Assembly: GCA_022827045.1 (NCBI GenBank)
Contig: JAJDTQ010000026.1
Coordinates: 1-35,940, forward strand
Length of the DNA stretch: 35,940 nucleotides
Reading direction: 5' to 3'
From: Candidatus Binatia bacterium
Lineage (GTDB): Bacteria; Desulfobacterota_B; Binatia; UBA9968; JAJDTQ01
A model generated the notes under the pieces. It was not told where the DNA came from. It did no database searches and worked only from the letters and a program-made list of their open reading frames with translations. Below are positions 8,034 through 16,110 of this stretch, in pieces (positions within the stretch are counted from its first letter, which is position 1; every line of letters begins with the position of its first letter). Position numbers and translations under genes: made by a program.

Positions 8034-9092
8034 ATGGCGATTCGTATCGGCGTCATCGGCGTGGGATTTGGTGCGAAGGTACAGGCTCCGGCGTTCCAGG
8101 ATGAAGGCTTCGAGGTGACGGCCATCTGCTCCCGGAGGGAAGAGCGGGCGCGGGACGCGGCGGCGAGCCTGGGCATACCGCACGCGTACACCGACTATCG
8201 GGAGATGCTGAAGCAGCGGGACCTGGACGCGGTGAGCATCGTGACGCCTCCCAACCTCCATCACGACATGACCGCGGCGGCGCTGGACGCGGGCAAGCAC
8301 GTGCTGTGCGAGAAGCCGTTCGCCATGGACGAGGCCGAGGCCAAGGCGATGGTGGACAAGGCCCGCGGCACCAGCCTGACCGCCATGGTCGCCCACGAGT
8401 TCCGCTTCTCCCCGGCCCGGGCGTACGTCAAGGAGTTGCTGGAGCAGGGCTACATCGGCGATTTTCAGAGCGCCTCCGTGACCCTTTTCATGAGAGGCGG
8501 GCCGCCCGGCGGCCGCCCCGGTTTCGATTGGCGCCAGCAGTACTCCTACGGCGGGGGGCAACTGGGAGGGCTGGGGTCCCACTACATCGACTGCCTGCGG
8601 GACTGGTTCGGAGACGTTGCCGGCGTCAGCGGCCGGGTGTTTACGCCGGACAACGGCGCCCACGGCGACGACACCTCCGACGAGGCCTTCGGCCTGCTCA
8701 TGAGCTTCGCCAACGGCGGCTGGGCGTCGGTGGCGGCCAACTTCGCCGCCCCCCTGGGCTCGAAGGTGCGGATGGAGATCCACGGCACCGAGGGGAGCCT
8801 GAGCCTCTCCCATGGGGGTCCGAATCCGCCGTCCGACGGCGCCGTCCTGGGAGCGCGGCACGCCGAGGACAAGGAGCTGCACGAGCTTCCCGTGCCCGAA
8901 CGCTTCCAAGTGGCGCCGGACGAGCGGGACGCGCGCCTGGGCGCCTTTCGTGTGCTGGCCGGCCGGTTCCGTCGCGGCATCGAGGAGGGCACCTCGCCCA
9001 ACCCCAACTTCGAGGACGCCTACCGCTGCCAGCAGATCATGGACGCCGTGCGCTTCGGCGGTGCCGCCCGGTGGGCGGAGCTCAGGAAATAG
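8034..9092 (+). CDS. Gfo/Idh/MocA-family NAD(P)-dependent oxidoreductase
   Basis: Cytoplasmic oxidoreductase, 352 aa. A Rossmann fold opens the protein (IRIGVIGVGFGAKVQAPAF), followed by VTPPNLHHDMTAAALDAGKH and the family motif CEKPFAMD near residue 95, whose Lys takes part in catalysis. The C-terminal GFO_IDH_MocA_C domain contains GGQLGGLGSHYIDCLRDWFG with the conserved His. A Shine-Dalgarno GGGAG precedes the ATG. It lies between two amidohydrolase genes in the same direction, so it probably acts on the same or a linked substrate. Relatives act on sugars, inositols, pyrroles or aromatic diols, so no substrate is claimed. Confidence 0.93.
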   Translation: MAIRIGVIGVGFGAKVQAPAFQDEGFEVTAICSRREERARDAAASLGIPHAYTDYREMLKQRDLDAVSIVTPPNLHHDMTAAALDAGKHVLCEKPFAMDEAEAKAMVDKARGTSLTAMVAHEFRFSPARAYVKELLEQGYIGDFQSASVTLFMRGGPPGGRPGFDWRQQYSYGGGQLGGLGSHYIDCLRDWFGDVAGVSGRVFTPDNGAHGDDTSDEAFGLLMSFANGGWASVAANFAAPLGSKVRMEIHGTEGSLSLSHGGPNPPSDGAVLGARHAEDKELHELPVPERFQVAPDERDARLGAFRVLAGRFRRGIEEGTSPNPNFEDAYRCQQIMDAVRFGGAARWAELRK

Positions 9093-9097
9093 GTAGC

Positions 9098-9148
9098 GTC
9101 CTTCGACTTCGCTCCGCTGGCGCGCCGCTACGCTCTGCACCACGGTTT
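9098..9148. repeat. Dispersed repeat, family A (single degenerate arm)
   Basis: The run GTCCTTCGACTTCGCTCCGC followed by TGGCGC and CCGCTACGCTC matches the right arm of the inverted repeat at 31472-31580 when read on the opposite strand, with a few changes. It starts six bases after the stop of the oxidoreductase gene. The pairing arm downstream has decayed, and only a GTCGAAGGAGTC trace near 9240 remains. Confidence 0.7.
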
Positions 9149-9256
9149 TTGCCAGCCTTACGCGTTTCGTCCTGTGGTTCGCGCCGCGCCGCGTCGCTAT
9201 GTCGACGCACGGCTCGCTTTCTCAGACAGGCCACAAGGAGTCGAAGGAGTCCCGCC

Positions 9257-10405
9257 ATGGCCAAGAACGGCTTCAAGGTGCTCGACAGCGACATGCATGT
9301 CTTCGAGCCCCACGACCTTTACCTCAAGTACATGGACCCCAAGTGGGGCGAGCGGATCCCGCGCGGCCAGCCGCGCAAACGCCACGGGCAGATCCGCTTC
9401 ACCTTCGCCGACGGCACGCCGGTGCGCCCCGGCGGCGCGGGAATGCGATCGCCCCGGGGCGCCCAGGAAGAGCGGTTCGAGAAGGTCGCGCCCCATTACC
9501 GGAACTCGCTCGAGCGGGACTACGACCCGGTATCGCAGCTCGACGCCATGGACGTGGAAGGCCTGGACGTGGCCGTGCTGTTCCGCACCTTTCCGCTCCA
9601 CTGCGACGACGGCCTGGACGGAGAATACGCCATGGCGCTGTGTCGCGCCTGGAACGACTGGATCTTCGACTTCTGCAAGGAGAACCCGGCGCGGATGAAG
9701 TTCGCGGCGCTGATCACGCTGCACGACGTGGACCTGGCGGTGGAGGAGGCCCGGCGCGCGGTGGAGGATCTCGGCGCCGCGGGGCTGTGCCTGGTCCCGG
9801 AACCGGTCAACGGCAATCACATCCACGACCGCTATTTCGACCCGTTGTGGGCGCAGGCCGAGCGCACCGGTGTACCCATCTGCTTCCACCCCGCGGGCTT
9901 TCCGCGGCAGGAGCACGCGGCGCTACGCTTCGTCGGACACCCCAACGATGGCTTCCTCGTCAGCACCTACAGCAAGGCGCTGGAGCTGATGATGGCCATT
10001 GGGAGCTTCTGCGGCGGCGGCGTGCTGGAGCGCTTCCCGCGGCTGCGGGCGGTTTTCCTGGAGGGCAACTGCAGTTGGCTGCCGTGGCTGCTGTACCGCA
10101 TGGACGAGCGCTGGCAGGACCGCAAGGACCAGCTCGACGAGCCCCTGAGCCGTCCGCCCAGCGATTACTTCATGCGCCAGTGCTTCGTGTCGGTGGATCC
10201 GGACGAGAGACTCGTCACCGACGTCATCAGCCGGGTGGGAGACGACAACCTGGTGATCTCCACGGACTATCCCCACGACGACGCCCACTGGCCCCACGCC
10301 ATGGAGACGTTCCTCGGCATCGACGGAGTTACCGACACGTCGCGGAGAAAGATACTCTGGGACAACTGCGCCCGGCTTTACGATGTGACCGGCCCGGAAG
10401 GCTGA
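9257..10405 (+). CDS. Amidohydrolase-2 family metal-dependent hydrolase, 382 aa
   Basis: Second amidohydrolase-2 (ACMSD-like) TIM-barrel enzyme. It has the N-terminal metal motif VLDSDMHVFEP, then ICFHPAGFPR near residue 220, LEGNCSWLPWLLYRMDERW near 270, and the late acidic motif STDYPHDDAHWP near 335. The last is characteristic of the group that includes uncultured-bacterium decarboxylases and hydrolases. The start at ATG 9257 is supported by GAAGGAGT about six bases upstream. The frame is open far upstream, but that part is antisense-like translation across the oxidoreductase gene. It is preceded by a 160-bp gap holding a dispersed repeat, so it may have its own promoter. Confidence 0.9.
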   Translation: MAKNGFKVLDSDMHVFEPHDLYLKYMDPKWGERIPRGQPRKRHGQIRFTFADGTPVRPGGAGMRSPRGAQEERFEKVAPHYRNSLERDYDPVSQLDAMDVEGLDVAVLFRTFPLHCDDGLDGEYAMALCRAWNDWIFDFCKENPARMKFAALITLHDVDLAVEEARRAVEDLGAAGLCLVPEPVNGNHIHDRYFDPLWAQAERTGVPICFHPAGFPRQEHAALRFVGHPNDGFLVSTYSKALELMMAIGSFCGGGVLERFPRLRAVFLEGNCSWLPWLLYRMDERWQDRKDQLDEPLSRPPSDYFMRQCFVSVDPDERLVTDVISRVGDDNLVISTDYPHDDAHWPHAMETFLGIDGVTDTSRRKILWDNCARLYDVTGPEG

Positions 10406-10417
10406 CGACACCTCGCC

Positions 10418-10517
10418 CCGTCATTCCGGCGAAAGCCGGAATCCAGGAGGGAGGGGGAGGGGTTGGCAATCCCCCCGGCGCCACCCCCCTGGATTCCGGC
10501 TTTCGCCGGAATGACGG
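10418..10517. repeat. Dispersed repeat, family B: large perfect inverted repeat
   Basis: Two 30-base arms (10418-10447 and 10488-10517) are exact reverse complements separated by a 40-base loop. Each arm is itself a small hairpin, ATTCCGGC-GAAA-GCCGGAAT. The element fills the gap between the amidohydrolase stop and the M24 peptidase start and could fold into a strong RNA hairpin. The family begins GTCATTCC and ends AATCCAGG. A variant copy is at 17926-17977. Confidence 0.92.
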
Positions 10518-10546
10518 ATTCGGGGCATTGCAGGGACTGACTTCAT

Positions 10547-11770
10547 ATGCTCACCCGCTACGCACGCGGCACCTTCAGCGTCGACTGGGAGGACCGCTAT
10601 GACTTCCCGGGACTGCGGCGCAAGCGCGTCGAGAAGGCCCAGCGCGAGCTGGCGGATTCCGACCTGTCCGCGCTGCTGTTGTGGAAGGATGAGAACGTCC
10701 GCTACCTCACCAGCCTGAGAGCCCAACTCATCACCGGCAAGACTACCGCCTTGAACGGCGTGCTCCTGGTCAGGGGCGAGGAGCCGATCCTGCTCTGCTC
10801 CGGCGGCGAGCACGACAAGGCGCGCTTCGGCATGCCCTGGCTGTCGAGTGTCCACACCATCCCCATCATGGAGCAGCGGGAGCTCACGGACGGGTTCGTC
10901 ACCTCGGTCCTTAAGCCGTTGCTGAGCGACCTGAAGCTCACCGGCGGGCGTATCGGCCTCGACCAGGCGCCGCTGTGCCTCATCGAGTCGCTGCGGAACC
11001 ATCTCCGGGAGATCGAGCCCGCGGACGGCGACGTGGTCATGCAGCGGGCGCGCTGGGTGAAACTGGACGAGGAGATCGCGGTCATCGAGGAGTCCTGCGC
11101 CCTGGGCGACAGCGTGACCCAGCGAGCGCTGGACGAGACCCGCGCCGGGCGCCGTGAGTGCGAGGTGGCCGGCGACGCCATGCAGACGCTCTTCCATCTC
11201 GGCGGGGAGATGGCCCACGTGATCACGCCGTACGTGGCCTCGGGCGAGCACATGTCGCCGCCGCACCGCATCTGCACCGACAAGATCATGCGCAACGGCG
11301 ACCTCTGCTTCATCGACATCGGCGCCATGTGGAACGGCTACTTCGCCGACATCGGCCGCACCACCATCGTGGGCAAGCCCACCCGCCGGCAGAAGGAGAT
11401 CTACACCGCGGTGTACGAGGGGCTCATGGCGGGCATCGAGCGCATGCGGCCGGGCAACACCAACAAGGACGTGTCCGACGCCATCGTCGCTTGCATCGGA
11501 CGCTACGGCCTGGCCGACCACCTGTTCAGCCTGTTCATCGGCCACGGCATCGGCATGGGCGCCAACGAGCCTCCCTACATCGGCGAGACGCTTCCCGGCG
11601 CCACCGTCTTCGAGCTCCAGGCCAACATGGTCTTCGCCGTGGAGCCGCTGGTGTGGGTGCCGGACGTCCGGGGCGGCGGCGGCGTGCGCATCGAGGACAT
11701 GGTGCTGGTCACGGGGGACGAGCCGCACATCCTCTCGCGGGTCGAGTACGAGGACCGCCTGCTGCTCTAG
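10547..11770 (+). CDS. M24-family metallopeptidase (Xaa-Pro aminopeptidase / creatinase-like)
   Basis: Pita-bread-fold enzyme, 407 aa. The N-terminal creatinase domain includes LSALLLWKDENVRYLTSL. The C-terminal M24 domain keeps all five dinuclear metal ligands: Asp in FIDIGAMWNG, Asp in YFADIGRTT (about residues 256 and 267), His in FIGHGIGMGANEP (about 333), Glu in FAVEPLVW (about 366) and Glu in GVRIEDMVLV (about 383). This makes it a real hydrolase rather than a degenerate homologue. M24 members include proline dipeptidases, creatinase and DMSP lyase DddP, and the sequence alone does not separate these. It follows the amidohydrolase in the same direction across a repeat-filled gap. Confidence 0.92.
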   Translation: MLTRYARGTFSVDWEDRYDFPGLRRKRVEKAQRELADSDLSALLLWKDENVRYLTSLRAQLITGKTTALNGVLLVRGEEPILLCSGGEHDKARFGMPWLSSVHTIPIMEQRELTDGFVTSVLKPLLSDLKLTGGRIGLDQAPLCLIESLRNHLREIEPADGDVVMQRARWVKLDEEIAVIEESCALGDSVTQRALDETRAGRRECEVAGDAMQTLFHLGGEMAHVITPYVASGEHMSPPHRICTDKIMRNGDLCFIDIGAMWNGYFADIGRTTIVGKPTRRQKEIYTAVYEGLMAGIERMRPGNTNKDVSDAIVACIGRYGLADHLFSLFIGHGIGMGANEPPYIGETLPGATVFELQANMVFAVEPLVWVPDVRGGGGVRIEDMVLVTGDEPHILSRVEYEDRLLL

Positions 11771-11785
11771 CCTCTCCATTCCAAT

Positions 11786-11909
11786 CCCTCTCCCTCTGGG
11801 AGAAGGTGGCCGAAAGCGGGGTGAGGGCGCCACGGTCTTCCTGTCCTTTCCATGGTTGGCTACTTGCTCCGGATACCCTCACCCCAACCCTCTCCCAAAG
11901 GGAGAGGGG
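11786..11909. repeat. Dispersed repeat, family C: inverted repeat
   Basis: The left part (11786-11827) contains CCCTCTCCCTCTGGGAGAAG and ends GGGGTGAGGG. The right part (11876-11909) begins CCCTCACCCC and ends GGGAGAGGGG, so the two can pair with imperfections. Read forward, the right arm translates as HPNPLPKGEG, a well-known false peptide that this repeat creates in many genomes. It starts 16 bases after the stop of the M24 gene. The stretch 11771-11969 holds no gene. Confidence 0.88.
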
Positions 11910-11969
11910 TTCCGAGGGCAGCGAAATGAAACGTTTGCCCTACCGGTGTCGACTTGGTTTACTCGACGC

Positions 11970-12881
11970 ATGGTGGTGACGGGGTCCGCGGCATGGGGCC
12001 ATGCACGCACGGCGTTGCGCGGCTTGTCTTTGGGCGCCCTTGCATGGGCGTTCCTTTCATCGAGTGCCGCCGCCGGGGATGGGCGGCTGCAGCTCGACTA
12101 CAGGGCTTATTTCGGCAAACTCCACGCCGCCAACCTCGGTTTCGTCGTCAACTTCGATACGGCCGCATACGACCCGGATGCCGCCCGTTATGATCTTCAT
12201 GCGACGGCGTACGCCGTGCAGGTGCGTCTGAAGACCACCGGTCTGGCCAAGGTCGCGCGCTGGAAGGCTACGGCGTATTCGCGCGGCACGCTTCTTTCGG
12301 GGGAGGTGGTGCCGGTCCGGGCGGGCTACCGGAGCAAGCAATGGACCAGGAAGCGTTTGGTGGAGCTCGGCTTCGATGAAGGAACGCCGAAGCTCGTGCG
12401 CATGAAGCCCCGCAAGAAGTCCAAGGTCCCCCCCTCCCAACTCAAGGGAGCGCTCGATCCCGCCGGCGCCTTGCTGGCCGTGCTTTCCCGTGTTGACGCG
12501 GCCCGGGTGTGTGAGCTGCGGATTCCCGTCTTCGACGGTCGCCGTCTCTACGAGCTCGTGGGGGAAATGGACGGAGACGGTGCCGGGCGGCTCCAGGCCG
12601 GCCGCTACTCGCCTTTCACCGGCCCCACGGTGGACTGCCGCGTGCAGCTCGAAAAGAAGGCGGGATTCAAGCGGAAGAGCGGCGACGCGCGAAAGCGCGG
12701 CGACACCGCCATGCGGCTCCGGATGGGGCGCGTGTTCGACGAGGTGCCGCCGGTGCCGGTCCGCTTCGCTGCCGGCACCCAGTACGGCTCCGCGGTGGTG
12801 TACCTCCACCGGGGCAGGCTGACCGCCGACGGCTTGAAGCGGGAGTTGCGCCCCCGCCACGGCAGGAAACGCCGGCGTTAG
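11970..12881 (+). CDS. Exported DUF3108 protein
   Basis: Predicted secreted or periplasmic protein, 303 aa. The leader runs roughly to AFLSSSAAAG (residues 20-35). The mature part, LQLDYRAYFGKLHAANLGF then YDLHATAYAVQVRLKT, is the DUF3108 pattern, whose function is not established. The later region KVPPSQLKGALDPAGALLAV is the second conserved block. The ATG at 11970 is chosen because everything upstream in the frame is translated repeat. No clear Shine-Dalgarno sequence is visible, so a nearby GTG is possible. The C-terminus is very basic (RPRHGRKRRR). Its stop overlaps the stop of the convergent MFS gene by four bases. Confidence 0.8.
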   Translation: MVVTGSAAWGHARTALRGLSLGALAWAFLSSSAAAGDGRLQLDYRAYFGKLHAANLGFVVNFDTAAYDPDAARYDLHATAYAVQVRLKTTGLAKVARWKATAYSRGTLLSGEVVPVRAGYRSKQWTRKRLVELGFDEGTPKLVRMKPRKKSKVPPSQLKGALDPAGALLAVLSRVDAARVCELRIPVFDGRRLYELVGEMDGDGAGRLQAGRYSPFTGPTVDCRVQLEKKAGFKRKSGDARKRGDTAMRLRMGRVFDEVPPVPVRFAAGTQYGSAVVYLHRGRLTADGLKRELRPRHGRKRRR

Positions 12882-14098
12882 TCCACCTTTCTCTCGTCCT
12901 GCTCCGAGCCGCGCTCGGCCCATCTCATCGCTACGAACGCCCCCGCTCCGAAGACCGCGAAAGCGGAAATCTGGGCATACATGGTGCCGTCGAAAGTCTG
13001 GCCCACGAACGCTCCGAACGGCACCGCGACGAAGGTGGGGAGCGAAGCCACTACCGCCGCTCCCACGCCGGCGATGTGGCCCAGCGGCTCCATGGCGAGG
13101 GCGTTGAGATTGCCGAAGAGGAGTCCGAAGCAGACGAAGACCACGAGCAGGCAGGCCATGAACAGCCACAACGGGGGAAGCCCGTCGAAGGCGAAGGCCA
13201 GCGCCCACGCGGCCACTGAGACCAGCGTGACGGACAACGCCGCCGCCCTCGTGATCCGGCGCATCCCATACCTCAACACGAGGCGGGCGTTCATGAGCGA
13301 GGCGCCTCCGATGGACAGCGCCAGCGCGCCGAAATAGACCGGAAAGAGGGCGCCGACGTCGTAGGCTTCCTGGAAGATCTGCTGGGCAGTGCTCAGGTAG
13401 GCGATGAACGGGGCAAACGCGCAGGCGGTGGCGAGGATATATCCGCGCGCGGTGCGAATCCTCAGGACTTCCAGGACGGCTGCACCGACGGTCCGCGGCG
13501 AGAGGGACCGCCGGCGGGCGGCGGGCAGGGTTTCCGGCTGCCGGAGCGCAAGCCAGGCGAATCCGATGGCGGCGACGACGAAGAACGTGGCGAATATCGC
13601 CCGCCAGCCTGCCAGCCACTGGATGCCCTGTCCCAGGGCCGGAGCGACGGTGGGAACGAGGACGAACACGGCGATGGCGAACGACATGAGGCGAGCCATT
13701 TGCCGTCCTTCGTACTGATCGCGCACCAGGGCTATGATCACGATGCGCGGCCCCGCCGCTCCGATGCCTTGCACGATGCGGCTCGCGATCATCACCTCGA
13801 AGACGGGAGCGAAGACGCTCATGAGGCAACCCGCCATGTACAGGCCCAGGCCGGCGTGGATGGCGGGTTTGCGTCCAAAACGGTCGGAGAGCGGGCCGAA
13901 AACGATCTGACCGAGGGCGAGCCCGAGGAGCATGGCCGTGATGACGAACTGGACGTCGTTCCGGCGCGGCGCACCGAGGTCGTGACCTATCGCCGGCAAC
14001 GCCGGCAGCATCGCGTCGGTCGTGAGCGCGGGGAGCGACATCAACAGGGCGACGAGGGCCAGGAATTCGCCGGCACGAAGCGCGGTCGTGCGACTCAA
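12878..14098 (-). CDS. MFS transporter, Bcr/CflA (DHA1) drug-efflux type
   Basis: Inner-membrane proton-coupled exporter, 406 aa, with about 12 hydrophobic helices. The first helix carries SLPALTTDAMLPALPAIG, typical of Bcr/CflA proteins, and motif A reads GPLSDRFGRKPAIHAG near residue 65. SRIVQGIGAAGPRIV near 105 matches the motif after helix 4. The start is a TTG with GGGGAGG four bases upstream. It is the last gene of the operon with three alpha/beta hydrolases (25-bp gap), so it may export a compound related to their reaction, or protect against it. Confidence 0.9.
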   Translation of the reverse strand: MSRTTALRAGEFLALVALLMSLPALTTDAMLPALPAIGHDLGAPRRNDVQFVITAMLLGLALGQIVFGPLSDRFGRKPAIHAGLGLYMAGCLMSVFAPVFEVMIASRIVQGIGAAGPRIVIIALVRDQYEGRQMARLMSFAIAVFVLVPTVAPALGQGIQWLAGWRAIFATFFVVAAIGFAWLALRQPETLPAARRRSLSPRTVGAAVLEVLRIRTARGYILATACAFAPFIAYLSTAQQIFQEAYDVGALFPVYFGALALSIGGASLMNARLVLRYGMRRITRAAALSVTLVSVAAWALAFAFDGLPPLWLFMACLLVVFVCFGLLFGNLNALAMEPLGHIAGVGAAVVASLPTFVAVPFGAFVGQTFDGTMYAQISAFAVFGAGAFVAMRWAERGSEQDERKVD

Positions 14099-14123
14099 TC
14101 TTCCTCCCCGGGCGTCACGAACG

Positions 14124-15107
14124 CTACTCCTTCCCCAGGAACCACGTCGCCAGGTTGTTGAAGTCCTCCGGCTGGTCCAGCCATATGAAGTGGCTGGCCC
14201 GGTCGAAGATGTGCATCTGGGCGTTGGGGATGCTCTTGTAGAGGTCGTAACCGGGGTCGATGCCCTTGTTGGAGTTGCGCCCCCACATGACCAGGGTCGG
14301 GACGCTGATCTTGTGCACGTGGTCGCGGATGTGGGCGCCGTCGAAGTAGTACATCTCGCTGGCGCCTTGCATGCCGTTCTTTTCCCAGTACTCCTTCCCC
14401 TTGTGCTTCATGTAGAGGTCGTTCCAGCGGGCCGAGAGCTCCATCAGGTGGTCCAGGTACTCGTCGGTGACCATGTCCTTGTTGTAGACGAAGGCTCCGA
14501 CGTACTTGCGGAGGCCCTCCCGGGTGTTGGTGAGCCCCTCCTTGGGCATCATGGTGCCGGGCTCGAACACGTCCTTGAAGTAGGGGAGGTCGCCGCTGCC
14601 GTCCACCTCCACCTGCTGGCCGTCCACCTCGATGACCTGCCGTCCCTCGCCCGCCTTGCGGATGCCCGACCCGGCGGTGCTGCCGCTGTCGACCAGGATC
14701 AGCTTCTTTACCAGGTCCGGCCGCTTGATGGTGATGTAGGTGACGATCCAGCCCCCCTGGGACTGGCCGATGAGGTTCACCGGCGCCAGGTCCAGGGCCT
14801 CGATGAAGCTGATGACGTGATCCGCGCGTACGCGCACGTGGCCCAGGTCGTCCAGGTTGCGCGGCGGGTCGGTCTGCCCGTGCCCCAACTCGTCGATGGC
14901 ATAGACGTGAAGGTGCTCGCCCAGCGGAACGATGTTCGGGTACCAGCGGTAGTTGCCCATGCCGATCTCGTTGGCCCCGCCGTGGCACATGACCACGCGC
15001 TCCGGGTTGGATTCGCCGGCCTCGATGTAGTGGGTCCTGTAGCCGTCCGCGGTGACGAAGCGGCTGTTCCACTTGTCCGGGCTGTTGAAGATGGTTTGCC
15101 GTTCCAT
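14124..15107 (-). CDS. Alpha/beta hydrolase, tandem copy 1
   Basis: Alpha/beta-hydrolase-fold enzyme of the MhpC/BphD-like type, 327 aa. It has the oxyanion region VMCHGGANEIG, the nucleophile elbow GQSQGGW with Ser near residue 115, and the late His in DRASHFIWLD near 305. At the usual acid position after strand 7 it reads WGRNSNKGID, where meta-cleavage hydrolases have G-R-x-D. The next Asp is four residues later. The start ATG has GGGAGAGGA upstream and lies three bases after the stop of copy 2. Sequence similarity to copies 2 and 3 runs the whole length. Carbon-carbon hydrolase, esterase and epoxide-hydrolase-like roles all remain possible. Confidence 0.9.
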   Translation of the reverse strand: MERQTIFNSPDKWNSRFVTADGYRTHYIEAGESNPERVVMCHGGANEIGMGNYRWYPNIVPLGEHLHVYAIDELGHGQTDPPRNLDDLGHVRVRADHVISFIEALDLAPVNLIGQSQGGWIVTYITIKRPDLVKKLILVDSGSTAGSGIRKAGEGRQVIEVDGQQVEVDGSGDLPYFKDVFEPGTMMPKEGLTNTREGLRKYVGAFVYNKDMVTDEYLDHLMELSARWNDLYMKHKGKEYWEKNGMQGASEMYYFDGAHIRDHVHKISVPTLVMWGRNSNKGIDPGYDLYKSIPNAQMHIFDRASHFIWLDQPEDFNNLATWFLGKE

Positions 15108-15110
15108 TGA

Positions 15111-16097
15111 CTAATCCTCTCCCTTGGTAACGAACCAGAGCACCAGGTCGTTGAAGTCCCGGACCTGGTCCCACCAGCAGAAGTGGCTGGCCTTGTCCAG
15201 GATGTGCATCTGCGCGTTGGGCATGCGCTTGTAGAGCTCGTACTGCGGGTCGATGCCCTTGACCGAGTTCTTGCCGGCGATGAACAGCGTCGGGTTCTTG
15301 ATCCGGTGGACGTGGTCGCGGATGTGCTTCCCTTCGAAGAAGTACATGTCGTGGTGGCCCTTGACGTCCTGCTTGTCCCAGAACTTCTTGCCCCGGTGCT
15401 CCAGGTAGAAGTCGGTCCAGCGCCTGGAGGTCTCCTCCAGGTAGTCCACGTACTCGTCGGTGACCATGGAGTGGTCATAGGCGAAGGTTTCCGTGTACAT
15501 ACGGATACCCTCGCGGGTGTCCAGCAGCCCTTCCTTGGGCAGCATGGTGCCGGGCTCGAAGATCTTCTTGAAATACGGCAGCTCGCCGCCTCCCGTCCGA
15601 ATCTTCTCACCGTCGATCTCCTGGACGTCGCCCACGTCGTTCTGGGCGCCGGTCTTGAAGCCCGACCCCGCGGTGCTGCCGCTGTCCACCAGCACGAGCC
15701 TCTTCACCAGGTCCGGGCGGGTGATGGTGATGTAGGTGACGATCCAGCCGCCCTGGGACTGGCCGCACAGGTTGATGGGCCCGAGCTCTTTCTCTTCGAT
15801 GAAGCGGATGACGTGCTCGGCGCGCACGCGCACGTGCCCCAGGTCGGCGATGTCCCGCGGCGGGTCGGTGAAGCCGTGCCCCAGTTCGTCGACGGCGAAG
15901 ACGTGGAGCTTCTCCGCCAGCGGGAGCACCGTGGGGTACCATCGGTAGAGGCCCGCGCCCAGCGCGGCGCTGCCGCCGTGCACCAGCAGCAGCCGGTCGT
16001 TGGCCGGGTCGCCGGCCTCGATGAAATGGGTCTTGTAGCCGTCGATGGTCTCGTCGTGCTTCTCGTACTTGTCCGGGCTGTTGAACAATGTCTCCAC
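15111..16097 (-). CDS. Alpha/beta hydrolase, tandem copy 2
   Basis: Paralogue of its two neighbours, 328 aa. The nucleophile elbow is again GQSQGGW, the oxyanion segment is LVHGGSAALGAG, and the final His is in DKASHFCWWDQ. The acid position reads AGKNSVKGID, without the usual Asp after Gly-Lys. The start is GTG (encoding METLFNSPDKY) with AGGAGG seven bases upstream. It lies 13 bp after copy 3 and three bp before copy 1, so all three are surely co-transcribed. The cap region (residues about 140-230) is the most diverged part among the copies, suggesting different substrates. Confidence 0.9.
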   Translation of the reverse strand: METLFNSPDKYEKHDETIDGYKTHFIEAGDPANDRLLLVHGGSAALGAGLYRWYPTVLPLAEKLHVFAVDELGHGFTDPPRDIADLGHVRVRAEHVIRFIEEKELGPINLCGQSQGGWIVTYITITRPDLVKRLVLVDSGSTAGSGFKTGAQNDVGDVQEIDGEKIRTGGGELPYFKKIFEPGTMLPKEGLLDTREGIRMYTETFAYDHSMVTDEYVDYLEETSRRWTDFYLEHRGKKFWDKQDVKGHHDMYFFEGKHIRDHVHRIKNPTLFIAGKNSVKGIDPQYELYKRMPNAQMHILDKASHFCWWDQVRDFNDLVLWFVTKGED

Positions 16098-16110
16098 GTG
16101 CGTACCTCCT

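Noticed and set aside
8306..9256. Upstream extension of the second amidohydrolase frame
   Set aside because: It crosses the oxidoreductase gene in another frame with Arg-rich nonsense sequence. A good ribosome-binding site and the conserved N-terminus place the start at 9257.
12057..13829. Long minus-strand open frame of about 590 codons
   Set aside because: It overlaps both the DUF3108 gene and the MFS gene in shadow frames and shows no recognisable domain.
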